A DNA stretch of 64,000 bases from Acanthaster planci. Lineage: Eukaryota; Echinodermata; Asteroidea; Valvatida; Acanthasteridae. The stretch covers positions 1,119,259 through 1,183,258 of the forward strand of contig NW_019091379.1 in assembly GCF_001949145.1 (NCBI RefSeq). The letters are read 5' to 3'. The translations under genes were made by a program, and so were the position numbers. Numbering within the stretch: position 1 is the stretch's first letter; every line of letters begins with the position of its first letter. Positions 1 through 14,700 of this stretch are shown here, piece by piece. Below the pieces are notes generated by a model. It was not told the DNA's origin, made no database searches, and saw only the letters and a program-made list of their open reading frames with translations.

Positions 1-107
1 GGAGGGGGCAGATGTAGGAGATGGATAGGATGATGGGGAGTGGGGAGCAGGAGATGGACAGAATGATGGGGAGGGGCGGAGTAGAAGATGGATAAGATGA
101 TTTGGGA
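1..107. repeat. Degenerate purine-rich minisatellite
   Basis: Three imperfect copies of a roughly 34-base GGAGATGGATAGGATGATGG-like unit start near 17, 50 and 86. The array runs off the left edge of the window, so its true length is unknown. Confidence 0.7.
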
Positions 108-1993
108 TGAAGCTTGGTTCGTATACTGTAGTTTAGTAACCATATTTGTATAACTTGGATGTCCCTTAACATAAGCTGTTGTTACAGGAAAGAATTTCAA
201 ATTCATAACAAGCAGTGCTAGCCATGGCAGCTTTGCCGTTCTAGTTACATACATGTACAATTTTACCATTTAGTATTGTACCGGTACATGTATGCCGTTG
301 TCGATCAGGTGTAAAATTGCCGTCCAAAATACATGCACTGCACATGTATACTGGCTACTACTGGGTGGTACAGTGTGGCCTTTCTTGTGACCCTTACTTA
401 CACTGGTAATTACTGATTGGAATTGACACCCGTACGGCCTACTTGTAAAGAATGTTCATCAGACTGTTAATATTTCCAATGGTACATGTGCCGGCAAATA
501 CATTTCAAATGTTCAGGTTTCTTTTGAAACGTGAGAAAGATGGGAAAAGGGCCTCGTGGTACTGTACATGTACGTTGTACATACTGTGTACATGTATGCG
601 TGTACAAGACTTGATACTTATACAGTGTACCGGTATGGAACCAGTTATGTGGGACACTTCAGGTGTGTATGTACATACATGTAGGTGTACCATACATGTA
701 CTATGCAAGGACAATTCATGTATCTAGATTTGGTGTCAAAGAGTTGGAGTGACAGGGTCATAAATGAATATTTATTGATGGCGTTCTTGTGAAGTGTCAT
801 ATTAACTACTTTTTGGTAAATGGGTTTTTGTCTCTGTTCCTTTCATCCTGGACCTGACCCGGGCTAAATTCCAGCAACAAAACCGCCAGCAGATGTCAAT
901 CCAGATGCCAGTAAACCAATATCACACAGATTCTGCCACATATTTGTTTTTGTAGGAATACGTGACTGTCACAGCGCTGCATTGTACTGTTGTAACTGTC
1001 ATTGTTGCTGTGAAGTTTGATTTGCTTGCTGGTTACCTCTGTACCGGTGCATGTACATGTACAGCAATCTCATTCTCCGTAAACGTACACGTGTACTTGT
1101 ACATGTACATGTACATGTACATGTACATGTGGCGGTAGATCCAATCGGCAACATTGGGCATCATTTTTCATTGTTGACCTGTGCTCCATCTGGTAAAATT
1201 ATCATGCCTTTTAATCGTTGTGATTCAGAGGATGAAAAAAATGACAGTTGATCGACATGAATATTTGGATTTTTGTGGTGTGTTTAGTTTTGTGGTGGGA
1301 GGGGTGATACCAGTCAGTAGTCAGAAGACTGAGAATACATTTAAAATGCCCTTTGAAAGATGCGTGGAGGATGCGAGGAAATGCATATCAAAGATATTGG
1401 TGGCACCGTACACACCATCCTCACATGGCAAGACAGATACTTTGAACCACATATGGGGATAAATTCTTTTCCCCACAACATGGTTCCTAACAGAAAAAAA
1501 AATTGTCCCCTTAATGAGAGGAACGCCTAACCTTGTACAAATAAATTTTAAACACACATACTGTACAGTGGTTCACTGGTACATTATCTCCACATGTATA
1601 TATTGGACAGTGCATGTACATTGTACATGTTCTGGTAGAATTGTTTCTTGCCTGCTCATGTACAAGATTCTGAAAGCGGAAACAGAAATAATTGCATTCA
1701 CATGTGTAAAAATCGATGGTTTCTGATCTGTTAAGTCAGTCGAGACTTTGTAAAGTCAAAAGTTTTGCTTTTTTCTGTACATGTGCATGTAATTTCAGTG
1801 TGTACAAGGATATTTCCGTGAGTAGACAGGAAATCAACATACATGTACATGTACATGTAGTTTAACCAGTAGTGCATCTACCCTACATGTTTACTGTACT
1901 GTATACCATCACATGTAATCAGGTGGGTGCCTTGAAATTTTGATGTCACTGCCAAATGCTTTTAAATACTATAATCTTTACACATGTGTTATT

Positions 1994-2690
1994 TAGGGCG
2001 GAGTCAATTCGAATAATATACCATTCGAATATTCGATTTTCAATTCGATTGAATATTCAAATATTCGTTCAGATGAACCATATCTGGTTCATGAGTGTGA
2101 CGTCCCTTCAGTTTAAACCACGCCCACTGCACAAGCACCGCACATAGAGTTACGTGCATTGATCGCCGTTTATGTGGAACCATGGGATTGAAAGTTAATG
2201 CACAACTTCAGTGATCGTCCTATGAAAGCCAGCAAATCGTGGTGCATCCGCCTTTATGACAAAGTCACAAACTGGATACAAAATCAGAACTTTGTTATAA
2301 CGCACACAGTTTTACATTCTAATCATTGTAATACATGTACATGTAACTTCTTACTTTTATTTCAAGATTTCTTCATATCTATTTTAACAAAGTTTGCATC
2401 AGCACATCATTATTACAAGGAACACTGTCTTGCTACATTCATTTTTTGTGTTAAAAAGCTATTTCCATATTCTAGGATGGATTCTAGATTGGACTGTACC
2501 GGTAGGGCATATTAACTGCCTTCAAGTGTCTGGAATCTGCTTGAAACGAGCCTCCATAGTGAGATTTTTCTCATTCAAAGAAGGCAATTCTCCCTTTTTT
2601 TCAAGAATTTACGGTAGCATTTGAATTTTGAAATTCGAAAAATAACGATCGAATACTCGATAAGCAATCACATATTTGGCACAGCCCTAG
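1994..2690. mobile_element. Possible non-autonomous DNA transposon (hAT-like ends)
   Basis: The left end reads TAGGGCGGAGTCAATTCGAAT and the right end, in reverse complement, reads TAGGGCTGTGCCAAATATG. Both ends are followed by AT-rich blocks of ATTCGAATATTCG type (2010-2070 and 2625-2665). Terminal inverted repeats beginning with an AGGGC core, with no coding capacity between them, fit a small non-autonomous element. I saw no clear target-site duplication, so the class is a guess. Confidence 0.35.
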
Positions 2691-5600
2691 TGTACGTGCA
2701 TACAGGTACAGGCATGCACAAGGTTAATGTTTATTCACACCCATGTGCACAAAGCTACATGTACATGTGTACCCCACATCATGACCAACAACTTTTTTTT
2801 TACATGTACATGTACCGGTACATACTTGCAAGTGTGTGCTTGGTACGGTACATGTACATGTAGGTTACGTATTCTACAGATGTATTCTTTGGAAAATTTG
2901 GACCAGATCATTATGGGGTCTTACATGTACATGTACATTGTAAGTTGGTGTGTCCTCCCAACATTTTAGGCCAGCACAATAACTATTGTAGAGAACATGG
3001 ATATGGCTCCCTCAAATAGGAAAGAATGTATCAGCCTCTGTCTAAAGGTACCATGTACATGTTCCAGTAGCACACATGACGAATAGCATGATAGTTTACT
3101 CATCTGGCTACTGTACGGTAGGGCTGTTAGTATTGAATATCACATTGGCTACATGTACAGTACAAGTACCGGGTATATGTATGCATGTCCATGTACCATG
3201 TGTACCGTCTGTACTGTATCCCAGCTGTTGTCAGGTCTGTCACAAGACCTGTCTCTGGTCCTTTCTTGGGACCTTCAAAAGTACAAGGGTGAACAGTGAC
3301 AGGATGTTTTTGTCGCAGTTCAATTGATTGGCTTATGACTTGGCTTTAGGTCTAAATATGGGCTAGTGACTGTTGATGGACTGCTAGTTGCTTGTGATGT
3401 ACGAGCACCGTACTGGATTGCAGCCCCATACTGCATGCGTACGTACATGTACGTGTGGGCCTAATTTACTGAAACATGTACATGTCTCCGACATCAGTGT
3501 TCTCCAACATGTTTACTGAGGATTGAACTTAATTCCTTCCTCCATGATTTGACAACGCAGATTGTTCCATTACGCAGACAAATATTATGACTTGTTTCCA
3601 GATCTTCTTGTTGTCTTTGCCCTTATAACAAATCACACCAATACCAACTCAAACTGAGCACTGGTAATTCCACTAATGAGCCCAGGACACATCTGTTAAT
3701 TCTTTATTGTTCTGATTGACCTTGGGATGAAAGAGACTGAGCTTTCTGGACAGCACTGACAGCTTTGTGGTAAATGTGTTGGTACAGTGTACATGTACAT
3801 GTAATTGTTTGGATGCTGGTATGCTGAGTGTCAAAGGCATTGACAAATGCATACCTTTATACACATATATATGCCACTGATCTCACTCAATAGAATAATC
3901 AATGAAAATTCCACCATGTATGAAAGAGTCTGCCATCAATGGAAAGAAAGAATAAAAGGGATGATAAAGGATATGTTTCATTCTTAAGAACTTCAGCTCA
4001 CAAAAATGTAATTGAACTATTGTAACTCAAACCAGGACACTCCTGTTACATTGTACATCAGAGTACTGTATTTTCAAATTATGCCACCATTGTCAATGAT
4101 GTCAATCCATTTCTCAATGTTTGTAGCAATGTGCGGGTACGTGTACATATACATGTACATGAGGAGGTACATGTAATACAGAGAAGAGAAAAGGCAACAT
4201 CTTGTATGAAATAATACATTGCATACGTACATGTATGCTGCCATAAGAACCAATGGTTTAGTCTACAGTGTACATGTAAATAAAAGTTAAATATGTTAAA
4301 GCTGTCCATTTTCATTCATGCAGTACGTACATGTACACAGGTACCATTTAAAAGTTTCAATTTGAAAACTTGTCAAACACTGTCTAGTACCTGTACATGT
4401 GCCATGTACAGTGTACAGTCATTTGAAAAAGTTAAGGACCACCCGTCTGCCCATAGAAAATGCATTAACCTGAAGAAAAACCAAACTTAAACCAATCAAT
4501 CACGGCAACTTAGGTTTATTTTCAATGTGTAACCTTGGTACCTTGGTTGAACATTTTTGACTACATTTCAATGATTTGACAGGTTAACAGTCTAATATTC
4601 ATTGTGCCCCCCCTTGTTTCTGATTGCTTAGAGTGTTTTTTTTTACCCATGCTGCCTTGCAGACAAAATGTCATACAAGACCTGCCTTTGCAAAATATTT
4701 CATTCAAATGGGTATATAACACTACACTGTTATGCACCACTGTAAAATCATGTTAAGTAATCATTCAGTGAGACAGTGGCTCAGTGACAGAAATACCAAT
4801 AAAATTAAAGGTGGTCTTAAACTTTTGCAAATGACTGTACATGAAGGTGTCTCACATACATGTACATGTACTAGTACACTACCGTTAATAACTGATAAGT
4901 TTTCTAATCCACCTCACCTTCCTAACCCCGACAAATTCCAGTCCAATTTCTTTTTTCACTTCATTTTCCTTTCCTCAAAAAGTACATGTATACATTGTCA
5001 AAAAAATACCCAAAAACTGTGGTTCTCAATCCGCCCTTCCCCGTTACTTCACATTCATGTTGGAATAGCGGTCCGGTAGGGCATGCAAGCCACATGCACT
5101 GTACATGTACAGGTGTACGTGATCATGAACGAAGTACCGTATTTGTGCTCTGCTGCACAGGGAAGGAATTTGGAGTAACATACAAATGAAAAAAAAAATT
5201 GTACCTGTGTGTGAAATATTGCAGAAGTAAAGTACAATTGAAAGTCAGCTGGTTCCATCAGATTTTCTAGTACGTGTGGTTCTTGAACTAGTTTCCATGT
5301 TTTGTTTACATAGCCCATGCTAATTTTTCATCAGATCATCACATTTGTATTGTACAATTTTCAGGTACATGTAGAAGAAATACTGTAGAAAGAAAGCAAT
5401 CAATCTTCAAGTTGTTGTCAGATGACTACAACCGTTATTTAAAAATGTCCTTTGGAATACCTGTGACCAGCAGCTTTGGTACAGCACATTACTGTACATG
5501 TACATGCAGATGTTTAAACTTCTTGTTTTTCTTTCTCTTTCATATTTTCTTGACATGAATTGATGAGTCCAGAAAAAACCAAGGGAAGGATCTCTAAAAG

Positions 5601-7863
5601 TGCTGACTTTTTGACTTTCAAAACAGGCTTGACATCAAACGTGTCAAAAAGTCAACCCTATCCAGCACGCATACATGTAACATTGTACAGTGTGTGGGCC
5701 AGAGGTATCCGTTTTACTGATTGAAGAGGATTGTTGTCCCGTGTGAACACTTTTGGGGGTGTATAAATGTTACGTTGTACTGTGTATACACTTACAGAGT
5801 ATGTACCTGTAGACCTCTCTATTCTTTGCAGTTTATACAATTGGGCATTTTGCCACCAGTATAAAAAAGGGAGGCTACATGTAGACATGCAGACCGGGAA
5901 ATCACTGGTGCAGGATTTTGAAACTGTTTCCTCGTTGGGAAGTGGCCCAGTTAGTTGGCGGTGGATCTTTCCTGGAATGAAAACAGTTTGTGGATGTATT
6001 CGCAATATGCATACATACACACCACCGTTCACTTCCTGTGCCGAAAAAAGGTGCTGTTAAGTTGTTTCGGTTCCTACACAGTATCTCCTTTAGAATCACT
6101 TCAAATCACTCTTCAGGGAAAAAATGTAAACTGTGGAAAACCTGTCAGTGCCGCAGTGGTATCACCAGTCCGTGTACACTTGGCAGTACGCAAGCCATTG
6201 CTTTCATTGAAAACATTCCAAAAGGAAATTGCAAGTATCACCAACCATTACTGAGATCTACACAATCTGTTTCCACCATGTACATGAACATGGAGAGGCT
6301 TGTCCTGTGCTGTTAGACAAGTTAGAAGTATAAATGTATAACTAAGTAATGATACAACTTTTTCTGATCTGATCCATGTACATGTGTTCATGTACATGAT
6401 GTGCGTACCTCCTGTGCAGGCACCGGTCCTGTGAGCACACCAAACTGAAGGCCTGAACGAAAATAACAAAATGCTGTGTGTAGCATGTGCTTGTACATGT
6501 ACATGAATACATGTATTTTGGTAGCAGGGCAGTTTCAGACTAGATGAAAGCACCATGTTGGTGGCAATGGTGGCTCATTAGGCTATCCTACATGTACATA
6601 CATACCATTAGGGCCAACATACCGGTACACGTACATGTAAGGCCATCTTACTAGGGTCACTTTCATAGCACTGCTTAAGTGAAAAACTTGTTTAAGCGTG
6701 AAAAAACCTTGCTTGACAAATCAGGTTAAACAGCCTAAACATCTTGTGATGTACATGTATATTGTGATGGACTGGTACATGTATTTACCAGTCTTTTGGT
6801 TAGCATGACAATCACATGGATTTTGAGCTGGTAACCTTTGTTTATTAAAAGCAAGGTTTTTTTTTGTACTGCAGCCAATTCTGTGCTTAAGCAGCTCTGT
6901 GAAATTGGCCCCAGTACAGTACATGTCTGTATATTGAAATGTACATGTACATGTAGTCCCACAGTTACAGCCAGTGTCCAAGACTACTGATGTGGACAGC
7001 TTACCCATTCAATGTACAGTACAGCAAATGTACATGTACATGTACATACATGTGTCTACAAGAACATGTACAATGTTGGCCTCATCCAGATTATTAATAC
7101 ATGTGCATGTACCGGTACATACATGTATGTACATAATACATGTACATGTATGCACCATACTGCGAGGGACTTCTGTAGCCCATGCCCACATCATGCTGTA
7201 CCGGTACATATGACTTGAATGAGGAACTGTCAAAACTGCCAAATTTAATTTTGTATTCAAATTTCACAGAAACTTCAACATGATGTTTGACTTGCGATGT
7301 TAATTAATGTGTTTGCGAATTACTGTTGTGCACTGCATGTAAAGAGTGCACCTGGCGTGCCTGGTCAGCATGGTCAGTGGGCACGGCTTTGGGCCAATTT
7401 GATCAGCCGTTGGCACTGTTATGCTTGACCAACTGTACCGTACGTGTACCATACATGTGCTTCATCTAGTATCGAAGAGCTGTTGGTTGGAAGTTGGTAA
7501 TTATCCACAATTTTGTACCTTCGTACATTGTATGATATTTTACCAGGTACACTGTACAGGTGATGCCTAGTAATAATGGCAAATTTCTGTGTGAAGCGGC
7601 AGTGTGAAATTTGCCCATACACGTAATTCACTCAGAACATTTGCTTACATGTACATGATTAAGGACGGGAAACCTCCATGCTCACATAGAAGGGTGTAGG
7701 AAAGGCATAGTACCATTTGATGTACATGTACATGTAGTGTTACATGTGGATGTACATGTACCGTACATGTACGGTACATGTACTGCACATGCATTTATGT
7801 ACCATATGTAAATATACAATGTACATGTACCTGTACATGTACAAATCCTTTCAATTTGTTCCC

Positions 7864-8282
7864 TGTACAGTCGCCAGTGCTGAAGCCTATTAATAATAAG
7901 CCTTTTGCGAGTTAACTTTGACCCAAATCTGGTACACTGAGTTCTTTAAATTCATGTGAACATAACAACTTGAATTCTCCTCACTAAAACCACTGTTGCT
8001 ATATCTCATGATCCGGGGCAAGCTTTTGCTCAGTTACATAGGAGACGCCTTGCAACAATACACTCTTTTCTGTGGATATGAAGGGCACAAAGGAACCAGT
8101 CAATTCCAGAGATGGTGGTCGCTGTGCGAAAGCTTGCCCCGAATCACGAGTTATAGCAACAGTGTCTTTAGTCTGAGGAATTCAAATCGTTATGTTTATG
8201 TGCAGTCAGGTACATGTAACTCAGTGCACCAGATTTTATTCAAATTTAACTCGCAAATGGCTATTCAATGCTGCTGCAGTAC
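7864..8282. repeat. Large foldback (long inverted repeat) element
   Basis: The left arm (about 7864-8030) and right arm (about 8120-8282) are reverse complements over most of their length. Matching blocks include the TTTTGCGAGTTAA / TTAACTCGCAAA pair, the CTGGTACACTGAGTT / AACTCAGTGCACCAG pair, the CACTGTTGCTAT / ATAGCAACAGTG pair and the GGGGCAAGCTTT / AAAGCTTGCCCC pair. A loop of about 100 bases separates them. No transposase is encoded. The 134-codon ORF crossing it is incidental. Confidence 0.8.
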
Positions 8283-8620
8283 AAAATGTTGTCTGAGCAA
8301 CAAGCTCCGGTATCTGTCAATGTACATGTACACGAACCGTAACTCACCCAACATTTTGTACAGGTTTGTGCACTGTTTGTTACCATGGTTACTGATTTAG
8401 TTAGTATCTGGTTCTAATGCCGCTTTATAATACAAAAATGGATCAAGTTTTGAATTGTTTCATTACGATTCTGCCAATATCAGTACCTTTATGTTTTGCA
8501 TGTACCGAATACATGTACATGTATACCGTCTTCCTCTTTATTTTGAAGTTTCACTCTCTTTTCGCTCAAAACTCTCCAGAAAGTGTGGTAAACATTGTCT
8601 CCTTGTTTGCCCCATGGCAG

Positions 8621-8756
8621 GTTCTCTTGAAGCTCGGCAAAGTAGACGAGACCAGAGATGCGGCCTTTGACCTCTACGCACAGAACTTCAGCCAGCAGCA
8701 AGCTGTGGCGGCGAGGTTACAGAAAGAACTCAAGACCTACATGAACTGTGTACGAG
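8621..8756 (+). CDS. Amph: Amphiphysin exon 2 (BAR domain helix 1)
   Basis: The acceptor is CCATGGCAG before 8621 and the donor is G|GTATGA after 8756. It starts in phase 0 and ends in phase 1, with 45 codons plus one base. It begins [16 protein letters not shown] and contains a [12 protein letters not shown] segment, closely following the start of the amphiphysin BAR domain. Confidence 0.93.
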
Positions 8757-11700
8757 GTATGAGCATACAGGGAGTCATGCCGGCTTGTGTCTCAGCTACG
8801 GATTGAAACTTGAAGTTTAAACATGGAGGGAAGACCACTAGCATGTACTGGTACCTGGTATCTGTGTACCGACTGGATAGTGCGTACCCATAACGCTGTG
8901 CGCAAACAAACAAAGCGTGTACTGTACATGAAGATGTTTAGATGTGCGTCAGCATTACGTCCCGGTACATGTACATCAACGGTACCGCACATGCTCCAGA
9001 ATGGCACGTTATTGGTACATGTCTGCCCCTTCTTGTTTTGTTTTGTTTTGTTTTTGAAATGTGTTACTGGAATTTTCATTGTTTGTTTATCGTCGGCAGC
9101 AATGAGCACTGCCAGCCGGAGTTTACACGAGGCACTAGAGAACATCTACGAATCTGATTGGGTGAAGAGCAGTGAAGTACCTCAGTCCAAAGAAGTAAGT
9201 TCGTTTAAAGAATGACCACCAAATCACAAACGCCAAAAGAATCAAAAGCCAAGTCACAGTGGTTAACATTGAGTATCAAGATGAAGGAGCTACGCGAACA
9301 TGTTGTTATATCCTAACAGAGACAAAGATGATAAAGTACATGTACAAAATACACGTAAGGACCCCCCCAATGGACAGGGTTCCATGGTTCAAAAACTGAC
9401 TAATCTTAGCATGAAAAAGGTAGTAACCGTACCACATGTGAAAATCACAACCAGTTTAGAGACATCCTACAAGTATGGCATGAAAAATGATCATCAAAAG
9501 TGGGTTTAAAAGTGCCGTGTGAATATTGAAAATATGACTATTTATGGAAACGTTTGACAAAGTGAGGTGTAAAAGTGCTGGTCCCCTGGGATCAGACAGG
9601 CGCCAGTTTGCCTCTTGCTGGCATGCATTTGCATCTTAGCCAAAGCTGGGCCAATCCTGGAAGAGCTGCCAAGTGTTATTATTTTCACTTCCCAGCTTTG
9701 TTGGTTTTGATCCCTTCAAAATCAACAAACCCCAGATACATGAAGAAGAGTCTCCACTGTTAATGAAAATATCCCCAACTAAATCTAACCCCTCCCTGGA
9801 AAGTAACTTAAAAAGCCCGCAGCTTACCCAGCCTTCGGGGGCATACGCTGAGCGTACAGTGTTAAAATACATGTCAGGTAGGGCCAAAATCCAAAATTAA
9901 TTACCCATTTGTATTGACTAGACCCCTTGCAGCTGGTACTCAGTAGTGGTTCCTTTAGCATGGCAAGGAACCAATGGGAAAAAAAGTGCAATCACTCCAT
10001 TGCAGGCAGGAGCTGAAAAACTGTTCTTAATGTTTTCTTACAGTTTTTCATTTTCCCCTTTTTTTGCATGTATTGTTTATATTGTATGAGCTATCAAGAA
10101 TTCAAAAAGGTCCTGATTTGGATGGAATTGGAATGAAGAGTGATTTAGTTTACACCTTCATGAGTCATCCAAGTCAGTAATGAACTTGGTCTCCTCTCTC
10201 AGACACTAGACCTTCTTTGGGATGATTTCCAGAGGAAGATGAACGATCAGGTGATCAACCCGCTCTTCACGTACCAGTCCAAGTTTCCAGACGTAAAGGT
10301 GAGGGAACTCTTCCAACGCCCAGTGCCTTGTCGCTGCTGAGCATAGAACTTGGCTGAGGCTTGTCCGAACCACTTCGCTGCGGCTTGGAACATAACTCTA
10401 TTGGAACTGGCTGAAGCCAAAGTCATAGACTTGTGTAATTTCAACCACAGCCAATTAATTCAGACACGGTCTTAGCTAAGAGAATATTTGCTTAGCAGAA
10501 ACAGGTTACCAACCGAAATGTCATTCAATGCATTTCTCTCTTGTGACTGGTTCCCCACCGATTTGTGATCAGCACTTAATCTTGCTAAATCTGTGACTGA
10601 ATTATTTGGTTGTGACTCGAAATTACGCACAAGTCTATAGTTGTGACTGCTAGCCATTTCTTATAGAGTTGTGTGTACATTAGAATCTCGTTGATAAGAG
10701 GTTCTTCAGACTTGGTAAGTGACCTTGTTATAACAGGAACCTTGTCTTATCAGGAATGAAAACAATGGAAAACAAAGGATTGTGACTCAAATTTCCTTAT
10801 TATAAGCAGAATCCTGAATTGACAATGTTCTTATTAACAAGGTTCGACTGTAATCTCAAGTCACAGCCGAGTAATTTGGATACAGCCTTTGCAGTAATTT
10901 CTTAATGACTACTTTTTGAAGAGAGGTCAAGCTGTCCATTCACTTTCAAAAGTTGAACCCATTTGAATGTACGTGTTCATGTACTTTCAGAAACAGAGGC
11001 AATTCATCTGCTTTCAATTTTGCCGGTTTTGTTAGGGACCTTTTCTTGGGATGACCATATCCGCATTCTTTCATTTGTCTTTGATACTATTGAAATTTTG
11101 AACTCCATAGTATTCCTGTATGGGTTACAGTACGGATGCTTCCTGAGGATGTGGTGCTAGTTTCATGAGTTTTGCTTTAGCAGGAAAACAACTTGCTTAT
11201 CAAAACTGACAAGTGGCCCAAAATCTCAAGTTACACAGATTGAGGTTGATTGAATCATTGTTGACTTAAGCTCACTTCAGAAATTTACAGGGCAGAATAT
11301 TGACTTAGCAATATTGATATGTTACCTAAGCAATGTGTTGAAGTTAACGGCCAGAGTTGAGTGTCACTCGCATTCTCTCAACACTCTTGGCAGAAACGAG
11401 TGGAGAAGAGGTGTCGGAAGATGATCGACTTTGACAGTGCGAGACACAACCTGGAAACACTCAAGAAGAAGGATGACGCCAAAGCCGCAAAGGTACGTGA
11501 GGCAGTGAAATCGTGACCTTGAACCATTCAGGCTTAATTCGGCTAAAGTTTAAGCAGTTGTCACTAGGAGTTTTCGCAATGAACCAGCCGGACGCATTGG
11601 TTTATTTTTGGCTGAAAAATACCAATTTCAGGAATAGTTAAAATGTGACAGCCAAATTGAGCGAAAGTTAAGTCAAACATTACACTAGTAACCTTTGAGA

Positions 11701-14700
11701 ATTATCTGTGCTATAAATTTGTACTATACCCGTACAACTCCTTTCACCATATCTTCATCTTTTCAACACCCTGAGGCTAGCCATAGAGCAATATCTACAG
11801 CAGTAATGTGCCACGCATGTACGAGTATGCCCAGCCAAGATCCAGTTCAGTACACGTACATGGTTTACCTCCACACAGACTTGCATGTGGGCGCAAGCCA
11901 GTAGGATATATGAGGTTTGACCCATCACCTTTCCTGTGAACAAGTCCTCCAGCATTAATTGATAAAAAGAACTTTCTTACTTCAGCTAGGTTCAGAAGTC
12001 GGTCATAAGTGCTTGGATCAAGCAAAGACGAATGAGATATCATAAGTCTCTCTCAATTGGTTGGCCCTTCCTACAGACTGTCACGTGCGCTGGCCTTTTT
12101 GGCGTCAAATTCTTGCGACGAAGCGCATCGGCTGTGGTGTATATCCATGGAATTTCAAGCCAAATGCGCATGTAGAACATTCTGTACACTGGGCAAACTT
12201 GCACCTGGTGGCGTTACATGTACATCTACATGTACTTCTGTCATTTTCCTACCAAGATTGCTGTTCGTGACTTTGAGGGAGCAAAACGGTCACCTGCAGA
12301 TGCACATCTCGATGGGAAATAAGGAGCTAAAATAATATGCGGAAGGAGACATTTTTGAGAACCTGAGTTTTATTCATATTGGTATTTACATTCCCCATAT
12401 TTGACTCTCTGGTCAGGTTGCAGTGCAATGTTATGGCACTAAAATCTACTTAGTACTGTGATGTTTAACTTTGTAGAAGTAGGGTACTATATTAACTTTT
12501 GCTGGAGGTGTAAAGCTGGGGACTGTTTCTTTTTCTGCTCTGTCACTCTTCCATTCCTACATCTACTCGTAATGAACAAGTTTCCTGTCTTTTGACCGTC
12601 TCTTTTTTCCACCTTGAAAAGGCCCAAGAAGCCTACAGTGAAGCCAAGAAAATGTACGAGGACATCAACAACGAAATGCTGGAAGAGCTCCCTGCACTAT
12701 ATGACAGGTAATTAGACAGAGGACGTCACAGACAGTGTCTCATAAAGCTAAGGGAGGGTCTCAAAAATCGGGAACGTTCCCGTTCCGTTGGACCATTCCC
12801 ACTGGAAGGCTGGCATTCCATCCGAACGTCGCAGGCACGTTCCAGACCGTTCCAAGCAGCATTCCGTTGGGAAGACGTGTTCCCAGTGGAACAGTCCTGC
12901 AGTTACGTTCTCAGTCGGGAAGAAGGATGTTTGGCATTCATTTCCTAGACCCTGCGTCTGCAGGACGGCAGCTGGATGGAGCACAGCATTTTGTGATTTA
13001 CCCCTCATGAAGATTAACTTTCCTCCCTTTTTTCTTGTCCATATTCACCGTGACATAGCTTCCCATGCAATGACTTTAGAGTATAATCTGGACACCATGT
13101 CACCATGACATAGCTTCCCATGCAATGACTTTAGAGTATAATCTGGACACCGTTGATTTCATTGTGTTAATGTTAACGTCTGTACTTGCCAGTGTTCTAT
13201 TCATTGTCAGGTTTGTGTGATAGAGGAATTTATCATCGCAATGTTTCCACGCATAAGTATTCCATCAGATCAGAAACAATTTAAAAACCTATCTTGTAAT
13301 TGATGGGGTGCAGGGTGAGGTCTTCAGATATCGCAGAAAAGGTTGAACGACATGACTAAGGCAGTTAAGCTCTACATTGGTATTGCGGCCTATAGCCCAG
13401 TGATACACCGACATATACATGTACTCTGCATGAGGTCAGCAAGTAGTGATTTTCACTTTTGTATCTCAGTTATAAATATAATTTCCATCATCACATTAAC
13501 AAATTTTGCCACATTACATTTCCATCTTAGGTTTATTTACAATTCTTATTCAAACTTAGGCCTATTATAAAAGCAAAGTAGTTTACCTGTGCTCGTTTGT
13601 CATGGCAGGCTCCATTTCTGGTCATTGGCTAAGATTTGTACATGGGCGATATGAAGGTACCCGAATGGGGACGTTCCGACGGGAATGTGTGTTCCCCTCA
13701 GACCATTCTTACAAAGGAACACAGCGTTCCATGTGGAACATCGCGTTCCCAACAGAACGGCCGACCGTACCGGAATGAGAAGACGGTACTCCAATGGGAA
13801 CGTTCTGACCATTCCAAATTTTGAGACGCTCCCTAACAGATTGCCACCGTCTAGTTCCACCAAAGAACACAGTGATGGACGTACTATAGAGTGTCATCGG
13901 CACCAGTCTATTTGGCTGTGTGTTAGGGTCTCTTGGAGTCACTGTGCAGAATCAATTGGCTATGGCGGTCAGTGTAAAAATAACCCATCCGTGTATTGGA
14001 AGTGGCTTCCATAGGAATACATGATATTCCCAGCCACAGTCACATTTAGACATGACCATATTGCTAAGGGGCCGGCCATAAGTCTCATCCTTTTCATAAG
14101 TGTACAAAAAGTAGACTTTTCACCCCCCTCCCTTGAAAGCGTACATGTACATCAGCGGGCAAAAAATGATGGATGGAGAGCTCCAATGGCCAAATTCCCT
14201 ATTGCCGAGCGAAATGATGTACATGTAAGTATTGTGATTAAAAGAAATATAAATTTCAAATAAAACATTATTTAAAACAACACCTGAAAAGCCAAGGCCT
14301 GAAAAGCAGTGAACATCGATATGACCTAGCTAGCAACACCCACAAAACTTGAAAGTGACCGCTGATTCGCACATTGACAGCTCGTCGTTTTTCATATTCA
14401 GAAAAAGGAGGGCTTTTACCCTTCTCCCCCGATACGATTTGTACGCTCCTGAAAATGGCGAAATTTATGGACGGTCCATAGTGTGACCCAGCCCAATAAG
14501 TTGTCAAAAGTACATGTACATTCAAGTGGTAAGCCTTTGAGGAAATACTGCACCATGGAACTCAGTTGGAACTATCACTTCTGCTGTATAAGGCCCAATG
14601 TCGTCATCAAAAAGAGCAGTGCTTGACCGGTACATTACCAAAATAAAAATCGAAGAATAAAAATGTCTCGAAAATCTATTTTGTGAGATCTGGTCTTTAT

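Larger units (their letters stand above)
1..8620. repeat. ACATGTAC-rich non-coding stretch, probable amphiphysin intron 1
   Basis: No exon of any recognisable family was found here on either strand. The stretch is saturated with the self-complementary hexamer ACATGT and its longer forms (for example 1091-1130, 1841-1858, 7027-7047, 7731-7790). Small ORFs rich in Met, Tyr, His, Val, Cys and Thr come from translating these repeats and are not genes. Because the first amphiphysin exon seen, at 8621, corresponds to vertebrate exon 2, this region is most simply the long first intron. The exon for the N-terminal amphipathic helix may be upstream of the window or hidden here. Separate repeats inside it are listed individually. 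Confidence 0.6.

Noticed and set aside
452-7260. Many ORFs rich in Met, His, Val, Tyr, Cys and Thr
   Set aside because: They are translations of ACATGT repeats on both strands.
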